33,911 nt of DNA from CAYQCE01 sp964415885. GTDB taxonomy: Bacteria > Zixibacteria > MSB-5A5 > JAABVY01 > JAHJOQ01. The translations under genes were made by a program, and so were the position numbers. Under the pieces are notes generated by a model. The model did no database searches, had not been told where the DNA came from, and was given only the letters and a program-made list of their open reading frames with translations. The stretch lies in the NCBI GenBank assembly GCA_964415885.1, contig CAYQCE010000040.1, forward strand, positions 1 through 33,911. Reading direction: 5' to 3'. This document shows positions 17,347 through 24,397 of the stretch, one piece after another; within the stretch, counting starts at the first letter, position 1, and every line of letters starts with the position of its first letter.

Positions 17347-19055
17347 ATCTTCGCCGAAGCATCCGAATCATCCAGCGATTTCGCAACCTCAACCTGAAGT
17401 CCGTCCTTTAATCCGACTCTCAGACCGACAGAGGACTTGAAGTCACCATCCGAGAATATATCAGCATTTCTCGATACGACTTTGCCGGCATCGAACAACA
17501 GAGAAGTGTGAAACGCTTCATACGGCAACCCGATGACATACTCCAGATTTCCGAGAATCATCTGCTCACCATAAATGCTCTTGTGGTCGAGACCTCGTAT
17601 CGTTCTCCATCCACCGAGATAGAATTTGCGGAATAGCGGCACATCGCGTCCCGCAATGCCGTATTTCAGCCTGACATTGACGCTCTGGCGGAGAGTGATC
17701 GGCTGGTATCGGCGCACCTCCGCAGTGAACCTATCGAAAACGTGATCGCCCTTGAGATTATCGCCGGCGCTGAGATACTCGAGATGCGCCCATAAGCGAG
17801 AGTCGTTACCGTACTCTTCACTGGACCAATCGAATGTATACCAGAGCCTCATCTCGCCGAGCTTACCCTCGAACTCGTCCCGCGCGGCGTGACGATCATC
17901 CGCGGGCACACTGGAGAAGTTCGCCCTAAACTCCTTATCCCATCCGAAAACAGAGAAAAGCTTCGGGTGGTGCTGCATCCAGGCGACGTCCGTATAGGCG
18001 TACGATACCCCGAATTCGTTCAGGTAGCCGGGTTCGAAAGTGAAGTAGACCTCGCCGCCCTCTTCTTCATAATAATCGCGCGGATCCTCTGCTGCGAGCA
18101 GCGAGAGGAGGGCCGCCTCCCACTTTGGTGAAAGCCATTCATCGTCGGTACTGGTCCGACGGAACAGATGACCGCCAAAAGTCAGCGAGTATCGGTCGAA
18201 GAGACGCTGGTGCGCCCCGGCGTCATAGCGCAGACGTTCGGCCTCAAAAGCGTATCCGAGCTCGGTGTAGATCATCGGCAGCAACGAGTCGGGGTCGACG
18301 ACAAAGGCTCTGCCGGCAAGGAAGAGACCGTCGACACGATTGTAGTGACCATCAACATTGAAGTTCTTCGGTCGCCAGCCCTCAGAATCGGGCGAGAAGC
18401 GCGCTTTGTCACTCTTGCTGAATCCCCTGTGTGAGTAAACCTCGCCATAGAGCGTAGCCTCACCGAGCAAATTGACCTTCCCGTAGGCGGCAACCACACT
18501 TCCACGGATAAGCCCTTCGCCGACAACAAACACCTCCCCAAAGACCGCTATCACATTCCGGTTGACCTCGCCCCTGATTTCGACATTGCCGCCAAACACG
18601 AGCACGTCGCCGCGGACGAATGTCTCGGGATCAACTGCAACGTCTCTGCCGGCCGCAATGACGTTCCGCGATACCGCCCTGCGCCGCGCGGCTGCAGTTT
18701 GACGGGCATTCGCAAATGTCACAGAGATAAGGCTGCCGTTGCCCATGTGAACATCTTCCACTCGAACGGCCTCGAACTCAAATGCTACACCGTCAACCGT
18801 GATCCCGTCGTCGCTGATCACGAGATTCGGTGTGAGTGCGCAACGCCCCTCGGAAATCTCGACTTCGCCCGGATCGAACGTGAATTCGGAACTCATTTCG
18901 TTGATATAGACGGTTGCCCGGCCAAAGTCCTCCTCCATCTCCAGCGTGAGTCCGGTGAAGCGGGGCGGTTCAGGCTCAACAGCATGCGCCGAAGATAGAC
19001 TTGCGCTAATCAGCAGGAAGATTGCACCGGCTATATGAAGCATCAATCCGGCCAT
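17319..19055 (-). CDS. Omp85-like outer-membrane barrel with beta-helix-like N-terminus
   Basis: 578 residues. The signal peptide (1-26, ending SSAHA) precedes a strand-rich domain (~30-125). A solenoid-like segment (~135-215) has short repeats of the form RNVIAAGRDVAV, RGDVLVFGGNVEI, RNVIAVFGEVFVV, RGSVVAAYGKVNL, resembling bactofilin or other right-handed beta-helix repeats. The rest (~235-578) is barrel-like with alternating aromatic strands. It includes the surface-antigen/Omp85 signature FYLGGWRTIRGLDHKSIYGEQM, where IRGL takes the place of the loop-6 VRGF/Y, and ends in Phe, the usual BAM recognition residue. No POTRA domains are evident; the beta-helix part takes their place. It is predicted to be an outer-membrane transporter or assembly factor; cargo unknown. 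It lies just downstream of an NtrX-like activator gene. Confidence 0.82.
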   Translation of the reverse strand: MAGLMLHIAGAIFLLISASLSSAHAVEPEPPRFTGLTLEMEEDFGRATVYINEMSSEFTFDPGEVEISEGRCALTPNLVISDDGITVDGVAFEFEAVRVEDVHMGNGSLISVTFANARQTAAARRRAVSRNVIAAGRDVAVDPETFVRGDVLVFGGNVEIRGEVNRNVIAVFGEVFVVGEGLIRGSVVAAYGKVNLLGEATLYGEVYSHRGFSKSDKARFSPDSEGWRPKNFNVDGHYNRVDGLFLAGRAFVVDPDSLLPMIYTELGYAFEAERLRYDAGAHQRLFDRYSLTFGGHLFRRTSTDDEWLSPKWEAALLSLLAAEDPRDYYEEEGGEVYFTFEPGYLNEFGVSYAYTDVAWMQHHPKLFSVFGWDKEFRANFSSVPADDRHAARDEFEGKLGEMRLWYTFDWSSEEYGNDSRLWAHLEYLSAGDNLKGDHVFDRFTAEVRRYQPITLRQSVNVRLKYGIAGRDVPLFRKFYLGGWRTIRGLDHKSIYGEQMILGNLEYVIGLPYEAFHTSLLFDAGKVVSRNADIFSDGDFKSSVGLRVGLKDGLQVEVAKSLDDSDASAKIWVLFQRSF

Positions 19056-19067
19056 TTAAGTATCTCC

Positions 19068-19092
19068 TCTCAGATTTATTCATATTCTGAGA
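19068..19092. promoter_or_regulatory. Inverted repeat in leader of the Omp85-like gene
   Basis: TCTCAGA at 19068-19074 and TCTGAGA at 19086-19092 are exact complements separated by 11 nt. Read on the minus strand the repeat lies just downstream of the predicted -10 and one arm overlaps the GAGGAGA ribosome-binding site, so it could be an operator or an RNA hairpin limiting translation. Confidence 0.4.
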
Positions 19093-19093
19093 T

Positions 19094-19123
19094 GTTATAG
19101 AAGAGAAAATCGTGCCAGGTCAA
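19094..19123 (-). promoter_or_regulatory. Probable promoter of the Omp85-like gene
   Basis: On the minus strand TTGACC (19123-19118), an 18-nt spacer and TATAAC (19099-19094) form a good sigma70-type promoter. The same stretch contains TGGCACG, a perfect sigma54 -24 element, but the -12 position reads TCTCT instead of TTGCW, so sigma54 use is doubtful. Confidence 0.5.
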
Positions 19124-19235
19124 CAAATGTCTTTCCATATCACCTGATATCAGAAACTTACGCCCTCATGCCCGGCGGATATCCTTCAGTTTGATGTATT
19201 TCTTACATCGGCGGCAATTACCTCTGATGTCAATT

Positions 19236-20591
19236 TCACAACAGCCCGAGCTTCTTAAGCTTTCGGTAAAGATTGCCCCTGTCAATCCCGAGCCCGCGTG
19301 CGAGCTCGCTGACATTCCCATCTGCAGCATCGAGATGCGACTTGAGAAAAGCTCGCTCGAATCCCTCGATGGCCGCAGTCAGGCGATTGACATCCTCCCG
19401 CTCCCCATCAACCGCCGGCTCAACGAATCCAAGAGCGCTTAGGATATCATCTGCCGAGATACTCAATCCAAGCGAAGTGTAGTAAACCCGCTCAATCACG
19501 TTTTTCAGCTCACGCACATTACCCGGCCAGTCATATTCTGCCAACACACCGACTGCCTCAGGATCAAGAGCTTTGTCCTCACTCGACTCCTTTTCCATCC
19601 GGCCGAGGAAGTGCTCGGCGAGCACCGGAATATCCTCGCGTCTCTCACGCAGCGGAATTACGTGCAAAGGAACAGTGTTTATCCGGTAGAGCAGGTCCTC
19701 GCGAAACGCACCTTCCTCTATCTGCCGGCTCAGATCCCGGTTCGTGGATGCGAGTACACGCACATCCGCAGTCAGGCTCTCAGTCGATCCAAGGCGCTCG
19801 AACTCTCCGGTCTCGAGAGCGCGTAGGAGTTTCGGCTGCACGCCAATCGGCATATCGCCTATCTCATCGAGAAGCAGAGTCCCACCGCTCGCAGCCTCGA
19901 ATCTTCCGTGTCGCTGCTTCTCCGCACCGGTAAACGCGCCCTTCTCGTGTCCGAAGAGCTCGCTTTCGGCAAGCTCCCCGGGCAGGGCGGAGCAGTTCAC
20001 GCGAATAAAGCTGCCGGACGCCCTTCGGCTTTGATAATGTACTTGCCCGGCAACCAGTTCCTTGCCCGTGCCGGACTCACCCGTAATCAGAACTCGCGCG
20101 TCGGTCGGAGCTATCTGCTCGATTTTGCGGCGCAAGTTCGACATCGAATTCGAGACGCCGACCAACTCGTATGCGCGGAGTTTGTCTTCGACCAGTTTTC
20201 TGTTCTCGCGCTTAAGCCTTGCCAATCTGACTGCGTTATTCAGAGTCGCGGCGAGACGATCCGGTTCGAACGGTTTCTCGAGAAAATCGGTCGCCCCCAT
20301 CTTCACTGCGTCGGCAGCTTCCTGCAACGATGCCGCGCCCGATATCACGACTACCTCCGGTCGATATTTGAGCTTAGCCAGCTCCGGAAGTAGTTCGAGA
20401 CCGCTGCCATCCGGAAGCTGTATATCGAGCAATACAACCAGTGGGTGAGCCTCACTGAGAACATTCCTGCACTCCGACAAGCTGCCCGCGTGCTCTCCAC
20501 GGTATCCGATTCGCCGAATGACATGCTCAATCTCCTCGCGGAGATAGCTGTCATCATCGACTATGAGAATCAGGTCCTTGTCACGACTCAT
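19236..20591 (-). CDS. Sigma54-dependent response regulator (NtrC/NtrX-like)
   Basis: 451 residues from the ATG at 20591, chosen because the receiver domain then begins at once (DLILIVDDDS); 20642 would add 17 unrelated residues. The receiver domain has acidic D12-D14, phosphoacceptor Asp56 (VVLLDIQLP) and Lys106. The AAA+ domain has Walker A GESGTGKE (171-178), the sigma54-contacting GAFTGA loop (218-223), Walker B LLLDEIGDMP and the late EYDWPGNVRELKN motif. A Fis-type helix-turn-helix ends the protein (NVSELARGLGIDRGNLYRKL). All residues for a working activator are present. It overlaps the kinase gene by 11 nt, so the two form a two-component pair. Target promoters are not certain; the outer-membrane gene immediately downstream is a candidate. 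Confidence 0.95.
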   Translation of the reverse strand: MSRDKDLILIVDDDSYLREEIEHVIRRIGYRGEHAGSLSECRNVLSEAHPLVVLLDIQLPDGSGLELLPELAKLKYRPEVVVISGAASLQEAADAVKMGATDFLEKPFEPDRLAATLNNAVRLARLKRENRKLVEDKLRAYELVGVSNSMSNLRRKIEQIAPTDARVLITGESGTGKELVAGQVHYQSRRASGSFIRVNCSALPGELAESELFGHEKGAFTGAEKQRHGRFEAASGGTLLLDEIGDMPIGVQPKLLRALETGEFERLGSTESLTADVRVLASTNRDLSRQIEEGAFREDLLYRINTVPLHVIPLRERREDIPVLAEHFLGRMEKESSEDKALDPEAVGVLAEYDWPGNVRELKNVIERVYYTSLGLSISADDILSALGFVEPAVDGEREDVNRLTAAIEGFERAFLKSHLDAADGNVSELARGLGIDRGNLYRKLKKLGLL

Positions 20592-22032
20592 CCGCAGCCT
20601 CAAAGGAGAGAGAGAACACAACTCTGTCGGCACCGTTCTCAAGGCTCAGTTTGCCACCGCATGATACGACCGACCGGTTCGCTATAGCAAGTCCCAAACC
20701 GGTTCCGCCGCTCTTGGTAGTGAAATACGGCTCAAACATACGATCTGCGATGACCGGAGAAATAGTGACGCCGTCGTTTAGGATATCGACGCACACCGAG
20801 CCATCCTCGAAGTAGCTTCGGACATCCACTCCACGCTCGGTCGCTGCCTCACAGGCGTTCTTGACAAGATTGATAAGGGCTTCCCGAATCAGGTTATCAT
20901 CGACATTGATCCCGGGGAGATTATCGGCAAGCGCAAGGCCTATCCTCGTGGATGCACAGTCCGACTCGACAAATCTCAGGGACTGGCGAATCAGCATGTT
21001 CAGGTCAGTTTTTCCCATGCGTGGCTCGGGAGACCGTCCGAACAGCGAAAAGTCTCGCGCGGTTCTCTCCAGCAGATCGAGCTCTGAGCTGATCGAGTTG
21101 AGAGATGTACTCAGTTCGTTATTCGATGAAGAGGTTGCTCCTTTCATCCGACCTATGGCCAGCTTGACAGGCGCAAGCACATTTTTGATCCCATGCGAGA
21201 TGACGCGAGCGGTTGTTTCCCATGCTGCCGTTTTTTCCGACTCGATTAACCGGGCGGTAGTCTCTCCGAGTTGTTCGGACATGCGGTTGAACCCGGCTAC
21301 CAGTGCGCCGATCTCATCATTTCGCCCGTAGTCCAGGCGCACATTCCAGTTTCCGCGACCGACGCTTTCGGCCATCTCTCCGATTCTCGCCAGCGGTCGA
21401 GTCAGACTGCGTGCCAGCATGTTGGACACGAATAGAATAGCCACGAGATAGATTAGAATACCGGCACCCCATGCGAGTCGATAGACATTCTTGTTTATCT
21501 CTGTCAGCATCATGAGCTGATTAAACCTGAATCGGCCCCTTGAAAAGTCAGCCGAGAGCTGCCCGTACCCCTCCGGTATTTCCCTGCCTCCCAACAGAGT
21601 CACGTCGTCACGCCGATCGGCAACACAAATGACGTCCCGGCCATCAATCACAAATATTTCACCGCCTCCACGCGACACGACAGCCTGCAAATCATAGCCT
21701 GACAGATCATCCAATCGAATACGCCCAGTTTCGTCCATGAGAATGTTCGTATCTGCCGGGGAGATGCTTACGAGAAGATCGAATTCTCTTGCTGCAGTCG
21801 GACCCGCCTCATCCAGATCAAGTTCGTTTAGCTCACGTGACAGATCAGCGACCAAAGCCTCTCTGGACAGGGTAACGAGCGAATCGGCAGTGTCCATAGC
21901 GGAGATCACTCCGGGAGAAACCGAACGGTCGAGTCCGGAGAGAATGAACTCGAGGCTGATAGAAGTAATGATGGCTACCGGCAGGAAAGCGGTCACAAAC
22001 AGGGTCAAGAATAGACGGTTCCGTAGTCTCAT
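20581..22032 (-). CDS. Membrane sensor histidine kinase (NtrY-like)
   Basis: 483 residues. TM1 (~8-30) and TM2 (~185-205) flank a periplasmic sensor of about 150 residues; HAMP lies at ~203-258. The HisKA segment TARVISHGIKNVLAPVKLAIGRM has phosphoacceptor His280, like NtrY/AtoS kinases (normally HEIKNPLTP; here HGIKNVLAP, so the Glu next to His is Gly). The HATPase domain has LINLVKNACEAA, LNDGVTI (where DNGPGI is usual) and GGTGLGLAI. The altered H-box Glu, which helps phosphotransfer and phosphatase activity in many kinases, is notable. The start overlaps the NUDIX stop by 4 nt (ATGA), and the gene is followed with overlap by the sigma54 activator, its likely partner. Confidence 0.92.
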   Translation of the reverse strand: MRLRNRLFLTLFVTAFLPVAIITSISLEFILSGLDRSVSPGVISAMDTADSLVTLSREALVADLSRELNELDLDEAGPTAAREFDLLVSISPADTNILMDETGRIRLDDLSGYDLQAVVSRGGGEIFVIDGRDVICVADRRDDVTLLGGREIPEGYGQLSADFSRGRFRFNQLMMLTEINKNVYRLAWGAGILIYLVAILFVSNMLARSLTRPLARIGEMAESVGRGNWNVRLDYGRNDEIGALVAGFNRMSEQLGETTARLIESEKTAAWETTARVISHGIKNVLAPVKLAIGRMKGATSSSNNELSTSLNSISSELDLLERTARDFSLFGRSPEPRMGKTDLNMLIRQSLRFVESDCASTRIGLALADNLPGINVDDNLIREALINLVKNACEAATERGVDVRSYFEDGSVCVDILNDGVTISPVIADRMFEPYFTTKSGGTGLGLAIANRSVVSCGGKLSLENGADRVVFSLSFEAADES

Positions 22033-22592
22033 TCCTCAAACCGCTCGGGGAATTCCTCTCTCAGTTTTTTGACGGCTCTTCGGTGCGATTCAAAAGCAAT
22101 CTGTTCATCTGTCGGAAGCTCTTCTGGAGCAAAGAACTTCGCCTCGAGTGCGTCATCATCCGGTCGAAGCTTCCCGCCCTTGATATCCGCGAAATAAAGC
22201 ACCATTATAGCCCGCGTTCTCGGGTCGTCACTTCCGGAATATACGTGAAACAGCCCGCGCAGTTGCACATCGAGGTTTGTCTCCTCCTTGAGTTCCCGCA
22301 CGGCCGTCTCCTCCGGAGATTCGCCCCACTCCATGAACCCCGCCGGCAACGTCCATTTGCCTGCGTACGGCGGGTGCGCCCGTTTTACCATCAGAAGACG
22401 GCCTCCGTTGAAAACAACCGCGCCTGCTGCCGGAGCCGGATTCAGATATTGTACGAATCCGCAGGACTTGCATGTCGGACGGTCCTCATCGGTACTCTTG
22501 ACAATTTCGAGTTTCGTGGAGCAAACCGGACAAAATTTGTAGAAACGTGCCCGCTTCTCCTGTTCTATCGAGACGCTGGTATGGTCACTCAT
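22029..22592 (-). CDS. NUDIX hydrolase with N-terminal zinc ribbon
   Basis: 187 residues from the ATG at 22592, preceded by AGGGAGA; the longer reading to 22649 would run into the upstream gene. A zinc ribbon (CPVC at 21-24, CKSC at 41-44) is followed by a Nudix box at 85-107 with G85, E91, R99, E100, E103 and E104 in place; the late Gly of the consensus is Asn106. The zinc-ribbon plus Nudix layout is shared with NADH pyrophosphatase NudC and a group of ADP-ribose or nucleotide-sugar hydrolases. NudC's downstream SQPWPFPxS motif is missing, so this is more likely an ADP-ribose or NDP-sugar pyrophosphatase. It starts 20 nt after the lipoprotein gene and overlaps the kinase gene by 4 nt. Confidence 0.88.
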   Translation of the reverse strand: MSDHTSVSIEQEKRARFYKFCPVCSTKLEIVKSTDEDRPTCKSCGFVQYLNPAPAAGAVVFNGGRLLMVKRAHPPYAGKWTLPAGFMEWGESPEETAVRELKEETNLDVQLRGLFHVYSGSDDPRTRAIMVLYFADIKGGKLRPDDDALEAKFFAPEELPTDEQIAFESHRRAVKKLREEFPERFEE

Positions 22593-22612
22593 GCTGTCTC
22601 CCTGGTCGTTTT

Positions 22613-23614
22613 CTACTGTTCGAGTACCTCGATGTCGGTGATGGACCATTCTCCATCCGCCTGTGCAAAGCTGAGAATGGCCTTCTCCCTTAGATGCCGG
22701 CTCGCAGCGTACTCTACGAGCATCTCGGCATCTTTTCCGAAAAAGCCGATGCTCGGCCGATACAACACAAGGTGCGGTATCACTCGACCGGAGTTCGTTT
22801 GATACAACGGCTTTGCCGCAAAGTAGAGCGGTGACCGCGCCTGCACCAACACAATCGGAAGTCCGACAAACTCCGGAAGCTCGTTCTCGCCCGGCAGCGC
22901 GACATACTGGGTGTTTGGCTCATCCAGGTAGTACATTCCATAATACCGCGTCCATGCTGTGTCCTGCGACGGCAAAAGCCTGCCTGGATCGTCGAGATCG
23001 AGGAAATTCTCGAGTGCGGTCACGTAAATCTCGAACCTGTCGGCAGCTTGCATCGGATGACCGAGAGGGCAGAAGTCCATATTGTCCGCCTTGCCATCCA
23101 TATCGCTGTCCGGCAGACGCGTGGACAGCAGGAGCTCTCTCTCGAGACGATCCGGTAAATTGTCGGAGTCCTCATCGTACCGAAGGTCTTCGAGCGCGAA
23201 GGCGAGTTTCGTTGTGTCGGGAAATTCCGGAACATCAATATCCTCATCGTAGTCATAAAAATACTCGTCGGCCATATCATGGAAAACCAGCTCGAGAGTG
23301 TCTTTCTCAACCGAGAATTCGAGGCGTTCGTAGTAGTAAGCATTCATAAGAAGAAGAGGCTCGACCCATCCAGCGCCCTCATCATGCACCGCCCAGATAT
23401 TGTCCTTGCCTGAAAAGCGCTGTGATGCGAAGATCCCCCACCTTACACCAGACTCGTCCTCGGTGATATAAGATGGCTCAAAATCATTGGGGTAGACCCA
23501 ATTCAGGAGGGGTCTCGTTCGGTCCTCACGGATTCTCGCATCTGTGCAGGACAGCACAAGCAATGAGAGTGCGAGGAAAAGAACCGAAAATGTCAGATAT
23601 CGAGTTAGTATCAT
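22613..23614 (-). CDS. Putative lipoprotein with calcium-loop motifs
   Basis: 333 residues from the ATG at 23614, which gives a canonical lipoprotein signal: MILTR, a hydrophobic core, and lipobox LVLSC with Cys23. An ATG at 23638 would give a longer but still valid signal; neither has a strong Shine-Dalgarno. The middle carries Asp-rich loops (DEDSDNLPDRLE and DSDMDGKADNMDF) like thrombospondin type-3/EF-type calcium motifs. The remainder has no family I recognise; the C-terminal ~100 residues contain a strand-rich stretch ending in EWSITDIEVLEQ. It is predicted to be anchored in a membrane facing the periplasm. It is first in the run lipoprotein, NUDIX, NtrY-like, NtrX-like, so it might feed the sensor kinase, but that is speculative. 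Confidence 0.75.
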   Translation of the reverse strand: MILTRYLTFSVLFLALSLLVLSCTDARIREDRTRPLLNWVYPNDFEPSYITEDESGVRWGIFASQRFSGKDNIWAVHDEGAGWVEPLLLMNAYYYERLEFSVEKDTLELVFHDMADEYFYDYDEDIDVPEFPDTTKLAFALEDLRYDEDSDNLPDRLERELLLSTRLPDSDMDGKADNMDFCPLGHPMQAADRFEIYVTALENFLDLDDPGRLLPSQDTAWTRYYGMYYLDEPNTQYVALPGENELPEFVGLPIVLVQARSPLYFAAKPLYQTNSGRVIPHLVLYRPSIGFFGKDAEMLVEYAASRHLREKAILSFAQADGEWSITDIEVLEQ

Positions 23615-23725
23615 CAATCTGCTAAAGATGCCAATCATACTGAGTTTCGCAAGGCAAATCCGCAATATTACGACGTGCGGCCTGCCGAGTAAATCTATCA
23701 ACTTATACACCCAGCCCCAAACATC

Positions 23726-23754
23726 TTGACAAAATTGCCCGCTCAGGCTTGATT
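23726..23754 (+). promoter_or_regulatory. Candidate promoter of the aldolase-led operon
   Basis: TTGACA at 23726-23731, 17-nt spacer, TTGATT at 23749-23754 (3 of 6 to the -10 consensus). The ATG at 23761 lies only 7 nt past the -10, so a transcript from here would be leaderless or nearly so, consistent with the lack of a Shine-Dalgarno. Confidence 0.4.
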
Positions 23755-23760
23755 AAACCC

Positions 23761-24396
23761 ATGGTTTCAACATCATTACTGAGAAAACAGGTCTTAGAGA
23801 TTGGGCGTCGACTCTACGAAAACGGCTTCGTTGCCGGGGCTGAGGGAAATATATCGTGCAGGTTGCCCGACAATCAGATACTAATAACACCCTCCGGCCA
23901 TTCCAAGGGCAGGCTTGCGGAGGAGGATCTCGTCGTTATTGACGGCGGAGGTGCGGTTCTGGGTGGCTTTAGGAAACCGTCCTCCGAGTTCAAACTGCAT
24001 ACATACATCTACGACCGTCGCAACGATGTGAACGCGATAGTCCACGCGCATCCGATATACTGCACGGCCTTTGCCTGCACGGACACCGGGTTGCCGACAA
24101 ACATCCTGCCGGAGATTATCCTGACAGTCGGTGAGATTCCGCTGGCCAAATATGGAACTCCATCAACGGATGAGCTACCGGAATCAATCGACAACCTCAT
24201 CGACGACCACGATATGATACTGCTTCGCAATCACGGCGTGGTCGCAGCAGGCGACACCCTCGAAGACGCCTGCAACATGGTCGAGACGGCCGAGCAATAT
24301 GCGAAGACCATATATGTTGCGAAGAGTCTCGGCGGAGCAAAATCTCTCACAGAGGACGCAGTCCGCAAGCTGACCAACATAAGGAACGGGATTTAG
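23761..24396 (+). CDS. Class II aldolase/adducin family protein
   Basis: 211 residues. Zinc ligands of the fuculose-1-phosphate aldolase group are present: HAH at 95-97 (IVHAHPIYCTAF) and His158 (LLRNHGVVAAG). The catalytic acid Glu76 is in KPSSEFKLH, and the phosphate-binding-like GAEGNISCR and TPSGHSKG (43-50) are also present, so it should be an active metal-dependent aldolase acting on a small sugar phosphate or related compound. I use the ATG at 23761; a TTG at 23749 is in frame but overlaps the putative -10. The next gene, an aminotransferase-fold protein, starts one base after the stop. Relatives include fuculose-, rhamnulose- and methylthioribulose-phosphate enzymes; the operon does not decide between them. 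Confidence 0.88.
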   Translation: MVSTSLLRKQVLEIGRRLYENGFVAGAEGNISCRLPDNQILITPSGHSKGRLAEEDLVVIDGGGAVLGGFRKPSSEFKLHTYIYDRRNDVNAIVHAHPIYCTAFACTDTGLPTNILPEIILTVGEIPLAKYGTPSTDELPESIDNLIDDHDMILLRNHGVVAAGDTLEDACNMVETAEQYAKTIYVAKSLGGAKSLTEDAVRKLTNIRNGI

Positions 24397-24397
24397 G

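Noticed and set aside
19094..19123. Firm sigma54 promoter for the Omp85-like gene
   Set aside because: The -24 element is perfect, but the essential GC of the -12 element is not; a sigma70 promoter explains the site better.
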